Source of the DNA: Chloroflexota bacterium
Lineage (GTDB): Bacteria; Chloroflexota; UBA11872
Assembly: GCA_022821645.1 (NCBI GenBank)
Contig: JAJEDE010000013.1
Location: 62,001-126,000 of the forward strand
Reading direction: 5' to 3'
DNA: 64,000 nucleotides
Under the pieces are notes generated by a model, which had not been told where the DNA came from, ran no database searches, and saw nothing but the letters and a program-made list of their open reading frames with translations. A program made the position numbers and the translations under genes. This document shows positions 60,546 through 64,000 of the stretch, piece by piece. Position 1 is the stretch's first letter. The number at the start of each line of letters is the position of its first letter.

Positions 60546-61721
60546 TTAGGCCCCGCGCCGATCCCGCAACTCAGTCGACGAAACGTCGACCGCAACCTCC
60601 TCGGCCGGAATGGCCTCGAACATGTCGGCGACGAACGGCGGCACCTGGAAGTCGTCGAGCCGAAGGCGCCTGTCGCCCACGCGCCGCTCGGCCACGTAAA
60701 ACCGGGCGCCCAGCTCGCGCAGCTCCGTCAGGGCCTGCGCCATAGGCTCCGCGCCACCGTAGTAGCGGGGCTCCAGGATGCGGGCGGCGGTGTCGGCGCC
60801 CACCGCGAACGCCGTGCCCGGCAGCAGGCGGGCTTTCTCGACGAAGGTCGGCGCGTTCGTGACCACCACCGGCGCGTACCGCGGAACCCGCGCGACCCGC
60901 GCATCGAGGTCTGCGGCCGAGAGCGCGGGCTTGTCGACGTTCGCGATGGATATCTCGTAGGCCGCCTGCCCGGTCGTGCGGCGGCGGGCGGCCGCCAGCA
61001 GCGCGTCGTGACCCTCGTGCAGCGGGTTGAACGACCCGGGCACCACGATGCCGGGCAGCGCACCTCCCGCGCTCACGCGGCCGTCAATGTGATCGACCGT
61101 GGCCCAGGGCTGTTCACCGCCTGCGATGACGTCCCGGTAGTGCGCCAGCACGGTCGCGTCTGTCTGCAAGCGCTCATCCGAATGGAGCTCGATGTCGATT
61201 CCGCCGCCGACCATGGCCTCCGCCAGCGTGCCCAGGATGACCCCTTCGGCAATCGCCTCCTCGTCCGCGCGCGTGCGGGCGTTCTTGCGTAGCCGGACCG
61301 TCGATTCCCAGCACTGGAACCCGTCGACGACCGCCACGTGGACGCGGTTGGAGCCCTTTCGCTCACGGTCGGTGGCCAGGGCGGCGGTGGCGCCCAGCCC
61401 GAGCACCGGCGTGTGCGGCGTCTCGCGGAGCCGCAATGCCCGCCGATAGACGGCCTGAGCCAGGTTTCGCGCGGTTTCCGGAGAGCAGCGCGACGTGGGC
61501 GCGGTACCCAATAGCTCGGTGAGCGCGCGCCGCCCATAGGGCACCTGCGCCTCCAGCACCGTGCGCGACGCGCCGGGACGGGTCAGCAGGTGCGGGATGA
61601 CGCCCGATCCCCCGCCGGTGATCGCCAGCGCCGCCATGGCGCGCGACGAGCGGATCGCGGCGACGGACGCCTCCAGTGCCGTGGCGTCCGTGCTAGCCGA
61701 GGTCCACGTAAACGCGGCCAT
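60546..61721 (-). CDS. CinA-like domain fused to a HxGH nucleotidylyltransferase
   Basis: A 391-residue fusion. The N-terminal half resembles the CinA C-terminal/NMN deamidase domain (LAITGGGSGVIPHLL, PGASRTVLEAQVPYGRRAL, LGLGATAALATDRERKGSNR). The C-terminal half is a nucleotidylyltransferase with PGSFNPLHEGHDALL (HxGH motif) and SSTELRDR as the ISSTxIR-type motif, as in nicotinate/nicotinamide mononucleotide adenylyltransferases. Combining both suggests pyridine-nucleotide salvage, from NMN toward NaAD, in one chain. It overlaps the Rieske gene by 29 nt; M29 (61637) is an alternative but would cut into the domain. Confidence 0.82.
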   Translation of the reverse strand: MAAFTWTSASTDATALEASVAAIRSSRAMAALAITGGGSGVIPHLLTRPGASRTVLEAQVPYGRRALTELLGTAPTSRCSPETARNLAQAVYRRALRLRETPHTPVLGLGATAALATDRERKGSNRVHVAVVDGFQCWESTVRLRKNARTRADEEAIAEGVILGTLAEAMVGGGIDIELHSDERLQTDATVLAHYRDVIAGGEQPWATVDHIDGRVSAGGALPGIVVPGSFNPLHEGHDALLAAARRRTTGQAAYEISIANVDKPALSAADLDARVARVPRYAPVVVTNAPTFVEKARLLPGTAFAVGADTAARILEPRYYGGAEPMAQALTELRELGARFYVAERRVGDRRLRLDDFQVPPFVADMFEAIPAEEVAVDVSSTELRDRRGA

Positions 61722-62058
61722 CGGCGACGCTAGCGGGATAGGTCCTCACGCGGGCGCGCTCGGTGGCGTGCAGCGAGCGGCCCGTGCAGAGGTCGTATTG
61801 CCATCCATGCCAGGGGCAGCGGAGCACCCGCGTATCCGGGTCGAGCACGATCGGCGCACCGGCCGCGGCGGCGGTCACGTGATGGCTCAGTGTGCCCCGT
61901 GAAAGCGGCGCGCCCTGGTGGGCGCAGGTGTCGCGCAGGGCGTAGACCTCGTCGTCCCACCGCACCACGACGATGGCGTGTCGACCGACCTGCACGCGGC
62001 GCGCGGTGCGCTCGCCAAAGTCGGCGAGCGCCCCCACGTCATGCGCGGTCGAAGTCAT
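61693..62058 (-). CDS. Rieske [2Fe-2S] domain protein
   Basis: A 121-residue ferredoxin-like Rieske protein. The cluster ligands are CAHQGA (Cys45, His47) and CPWHGWQYD (Cys81, His84), both complete. It is a stand-alone domain of the type that supplies electrons to oxygenases or acts as a redox subunit. It overlaps the upstream amidohydrolase by 20 nt, so they are probably co-expressed, but no oxygenase catalytic subunit is adjacent. Confidence 0.9.
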   Translation of the reverse strand: MTSTAHDVGALADFGERTARRVQVGRHAIVVVRWDDEVYALRDTCAHQGAPLSRGTLSHHVTAAAAGAPIVLDPDTRVLRCPWHGWQYDLCTGRSLHATERARVRTYPASVADGRVYVDLG

Positions 62059-63148
62059 AGAACGCCGCTGCGTTGCCGGCCATGATGCCCTCGCGCATGT
62101 CGTCCGGAACGATGGACGGCACCGCCCGGTCGGGCGCGTCGAAGTCCCAGTGCGGATAGTCGGTGGCGAACATGAGGAAATCGTCGCGCCCGATCATGTC
62201 CATGATCTGCAGCAGGTGGCGCGGGTCGTCCGGCTCCTCCATCGGCTGCGTGGTCGCCCGGAAGTGCTCGCGGATGTACTCGCTGGGCAGCTTCTTGAGC
62301 CAGGGGACTTCGTCCCGCAATCCCTTGTAGTTCTTGTCGAAGCGCCACATCAGCGCCGGCAGCCAGGCGAACCCGCCCTCGACCAGCGCGACGCGCAGGT
62401 CCGGAAAGGTCTCGAACACGCCCTCGGCCACGAGGCTGAGCACCTGCGCCTCGAATGCCTGCGGCATGCCGGTGTGGTCCTCGATGTAATACGACGGCCA
62501 GCCCGTGGCGGTGATGGGCCCGGGATCTCCGCCGAAGTGAATCCCCAGCGGCAGGCCCATGTCGCTGGCCGCGGCGAGGATCGGGCGGTATCGCCGGCGG
62601 CCGTAGGGCTCGGTGGCGCGGACAATCAGGAGCAACTGCACGAATCGTGGGTCCCGACCGGCGCGACGGATCTCGGCGGCGGCCGCCTCGGGGTCCTCGG
62701 TGTTGACGACGATCGATCCACGCCAGCGGGGGTCGTGGTCCAGCCAGCGAGATGCGGTCAACTCGTTCACCGCGCGCGCGATCGCGTTGGAGAAATCGAG
62801 ATTGCGCAGCGCCGATACGGCATAGAGTGGATTGAGGATGGCGGCCTCGATGCCCCAGCCGTCCAGGAGCTGATCGCGGGCGAAGTCCGGATCGCCGCCG
62901 GGAAGACAGCCGCTGGGCGGGAAGGAGTCGCGGCGCGCGGCGTATTCGTAGAGGCGCGGGAAGACGTTGCCTCCCGGCCCGTCGAATCCCGATTGCTCGA
63001 TGTACGCATGCCACCGCCTCGCCATGAATGGCAGCAGCTCGTCGATCGAGTTGACGTAGTTGTGCACGTCGGCGTCGATGAGCTTGAACTGTGTATTGGC
63101 CCGCGAATCGGTGCGGGCGTCGGCTTCAGGCAGTGCGGTGGTGACCAT
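62039..63148 (-). CDS. Amidohydrolase (TIM-barrel, PF04909 type)
   Basis: A 369-residue metal-dependent hydrolase or decarboxylase of the amidohydrolase-2 group, which includes aminocarboxymuconate semialdehyde and gamma-resorcylate decarboxylases. The N-terminal metal motif is IDADVHNYV, further His is in LGIHFGGDPG, and the C-terminal FATDYPHWDFDAP carries the catalytic Asp. Probably acts on an aromatic or dicarboxylic acid. AGGAGG lies about 10 nt before the ATG at 63148. Confidence 0.9.
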   Translation of the reverse strand: MVTTALPEADARTDSRANTQFKLIDADVHNYVNSIDELLPFMARRWHAYIEQSGFDGPGGNVFPRLYEYAARRDSFPPSGCLPGGDPDFARDQLLDGWGIEAAILNPLYAVSALRNLDFSNAIARAVNELTASRWLDHDPRWRGSIVVNTEDPEAAAAEIRRAGRDPRFVQLLLIVRATEPYGRRRYRPILAAASDMGLPLGIHFGGDPGPITATGWPSYYIEDHTGMPQAFEAQVLSLVAEGVFETFPDLRVALVEGGFAWLPALMWRFDKNYKGLRDEVPWLKKLPSEYIREHFRATTQPMEEPDDPRHLLQIMDMIGRDDFLMFATDYPHWDFDAPDRAVPSIVPDDMREGIMAGNAAAFYDFDRA

Positions 63149-63205
63149 GGCGGGCCTCCTTGGCCCCGATGGTGAAAGCGGGCGGCCCAGTCGTCAAGAC
63201 CTTGC

Positions 63206-64000
63206 CTATTCCAGGCCGTAGATCGCGCCGTATTTGCGGGACAGGTGGTCCATCAGGGCGTCAACGCCGATTGATGCGCCGGTGACGCGCTCGACGAGCT
63301 CCGCGGCGGTGAACACGCGCCCGTGGCGATAGATGGAGTGCCGCAGCCAGTCGTGCAGGGTCGTCAGGTCGCCGCGGCGGATGCGCTCGGGAAGGTCGGG
63401 CAGCGCGCGGCGGGCTGCGGCGAACACCTGGGCGCTGATGAGGTTGCCCAGCGTGTAGCCCTGAAACGCCCCGCCGATGGTGCCGTGGAACCAATGCACG
63501 TCCTGCAACACGCCGTCGCGGTCGTCCGGAGGCTCGACGCCCAGGTCGCTGGCATAGCGCTCGCGCCAGGTCTCGGGCAGATCGCGCACCGCCAGCCGTC
63601 CGTCGAGCAGTTCGAGCTCCAGGTCGAAACGCAGCATCACGTGCAGGTTGTAGGTGACCTCGTCGGCGTCGGTGCGAATCAACGACGGCTGCACGTAGTT
63701 GATCGCGGGGTAGAACTCTTCCAACGGCACCGACCCCAATTGGTCCGGAAATGTCGCTTGCAGGTGCTCGTATTGCCCCTCCCAGAAATCCAGACCGCGC
63801 CCCACGAAGTTCTCCCAGAGTCGCGACTGACTCTCGTGCATGCCGTTGGAGGCGCCGTCGCCGAGCGGCGTGCCCTCGAACGACGGATCGACGCCCAACT
63901 CGTAGAGCGCGTGGCCGGCCTCGTGCATGGCGCTGAAGAGATGCTCGCCCAGGAAATTCTCGTCGGCGCGCACGGTGATGCGCACGTCGTCCGAGGCGAA
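63206..64000 (-). CDS. Carboxypeptidase M32 (Taq type), C-terminal part
   Basis: The frame remains open to the right edge, so the N-terminal ~240 residues lie outside. The visible part begins FASDDVRITVRADENF and includes the active-site helix SAMHEAGHALYE (HExxH), the downstream Glu in GMHESQSRLWEN, and YVQPSLIRTDADEVTYNLHVMLRF, all typical of thermostable carboxypeptidase 1/M32 enzymes that remove C-terminal amino acids. It ends normally at 63206 in a Tyr-Gly-rich tail. Confidence 0.95.
   Translation of the reverse strand, partial: FASDDVRITVRADENFLGEHLFSAMHEAGHALYELGVDPSFEGTPLGDGASNGMHESQSRLWENFVGRGLDFWEGQYEHLQATFPDQLGSVPLEEFYPAINYVQPSLIRTDADEVTYNLHVMLRFDLELELLDGRLAVRDLPETWRERYASDLGVEPPDDRDGVLQDVHWFHGTIGGAFQGYTLGNLISAQVFAAARRALPDLPERIRRGDLTTLHDWLRHSIYRHGRVFTAAELVERVTGASIGVDALMDHLSRKYGAIYGLE

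Noticed and set aside
1..64000. CRISPR arrays, rRNA genes or a prophage
   Set aside because: No regularly spaced repeats, rRNA-like sequence, integrase or phage structural genes were seen.

Overview
This is a high-GC bacterial chromosome segment, roughly two thirds G+C by eye. It has short intergenic gaps, many 4-nt ATGA overlaps, and frequent GTG and TTG starts. The gene mix fits Chloroflexota, possibly a Dehalococcoidia/SAR202-like marine or host-associated lineage: DUF3604 enzymes, a sulfatase, a Gfo/Idh/MocA oxidoreductase, a Rieske protein beside an amidohydrolase, DUF1538 membrane proteins, and an LprG-like lipoprotein paired with an MFS pump. There is no rRNA or ribosomal protein gene to confirm this, so the assignment is an inference.

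Layout. 0-3 kb is a patched accessory area: the end of a PIN-domain toxin, a relic that looks like an IS481-type end, an unrecognised helical-repeat protein, and a Fic protein behind a large palindromic operator. 3-7 kb holds ffh, tRNA-Glu(CTC) and a one-piece histidine kinase/response regulator with its own DNA-binding domain. 7.4-13.9 kb is a three-gene NHLP-type peptide export operon, divergent from that kinase, ending in a small protein that could be its cargo. 14-17 kb carries a META lipoprotein and a four-gene operon of two DUF1538 membrane proteins, a PII-like protein and a CBS protein. 18-28 kb has two closely related DUF3604 genes flanking an LprG-like/MFS pair, an aldo/keto reductase and a cupin, followed by a second Fic gene. 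29-45 kb is mixed metabolism: phosphofructokinase, SIMPL protein, tRNA-Arg(CCT), pyrE, a probable selenocysteine-containing thioredoxin-like lipoprotein, oxidoreductases, a peptidase M16 pair, a sulfatase and an RRM protein. 45-57 kb has a SelA-fold PLP enzyme, gamma-glutamyltransferase, a complete-looking riboflavin operon (ribD-ribE-ribBA-ribH plus DUF3500), coaE, and hom-thrC. 57.6-60.5 kb is a lower-GC three-gene cassette: a 66-aa protein, a Rad50/SMC-like ATPase with a zinc hook, and a small PD-(D/E)xK-like protein. It looks like an undescribed defence module of the three-component ABC ATPase type. 60.5-64 kb has a CinA-like/nucleotidylyltransferase fusion, a Rieske protein, an amidohydrolase and the C-terminal part of an M32 carboxypeptidase.

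The two strongest leads are an in-frame TGA in a W-x-P-H-C redox motif followed by a hairpin with bacterial SECIS geometry (33.5-34.1 kb), and the SMC-like/nuclease-like cassette (57.6-60.5 kb). Secondary leads are the cargo-less NHLP exporter, a RibBA protein whose RibB half has lost key acidic residues, palindromic operators at both Fic promoters, the CinA-nucleotidylyltransferase fusion, and the DUF1538/PII/CBS operon. All assignments come from reading motifs; no database search was run.
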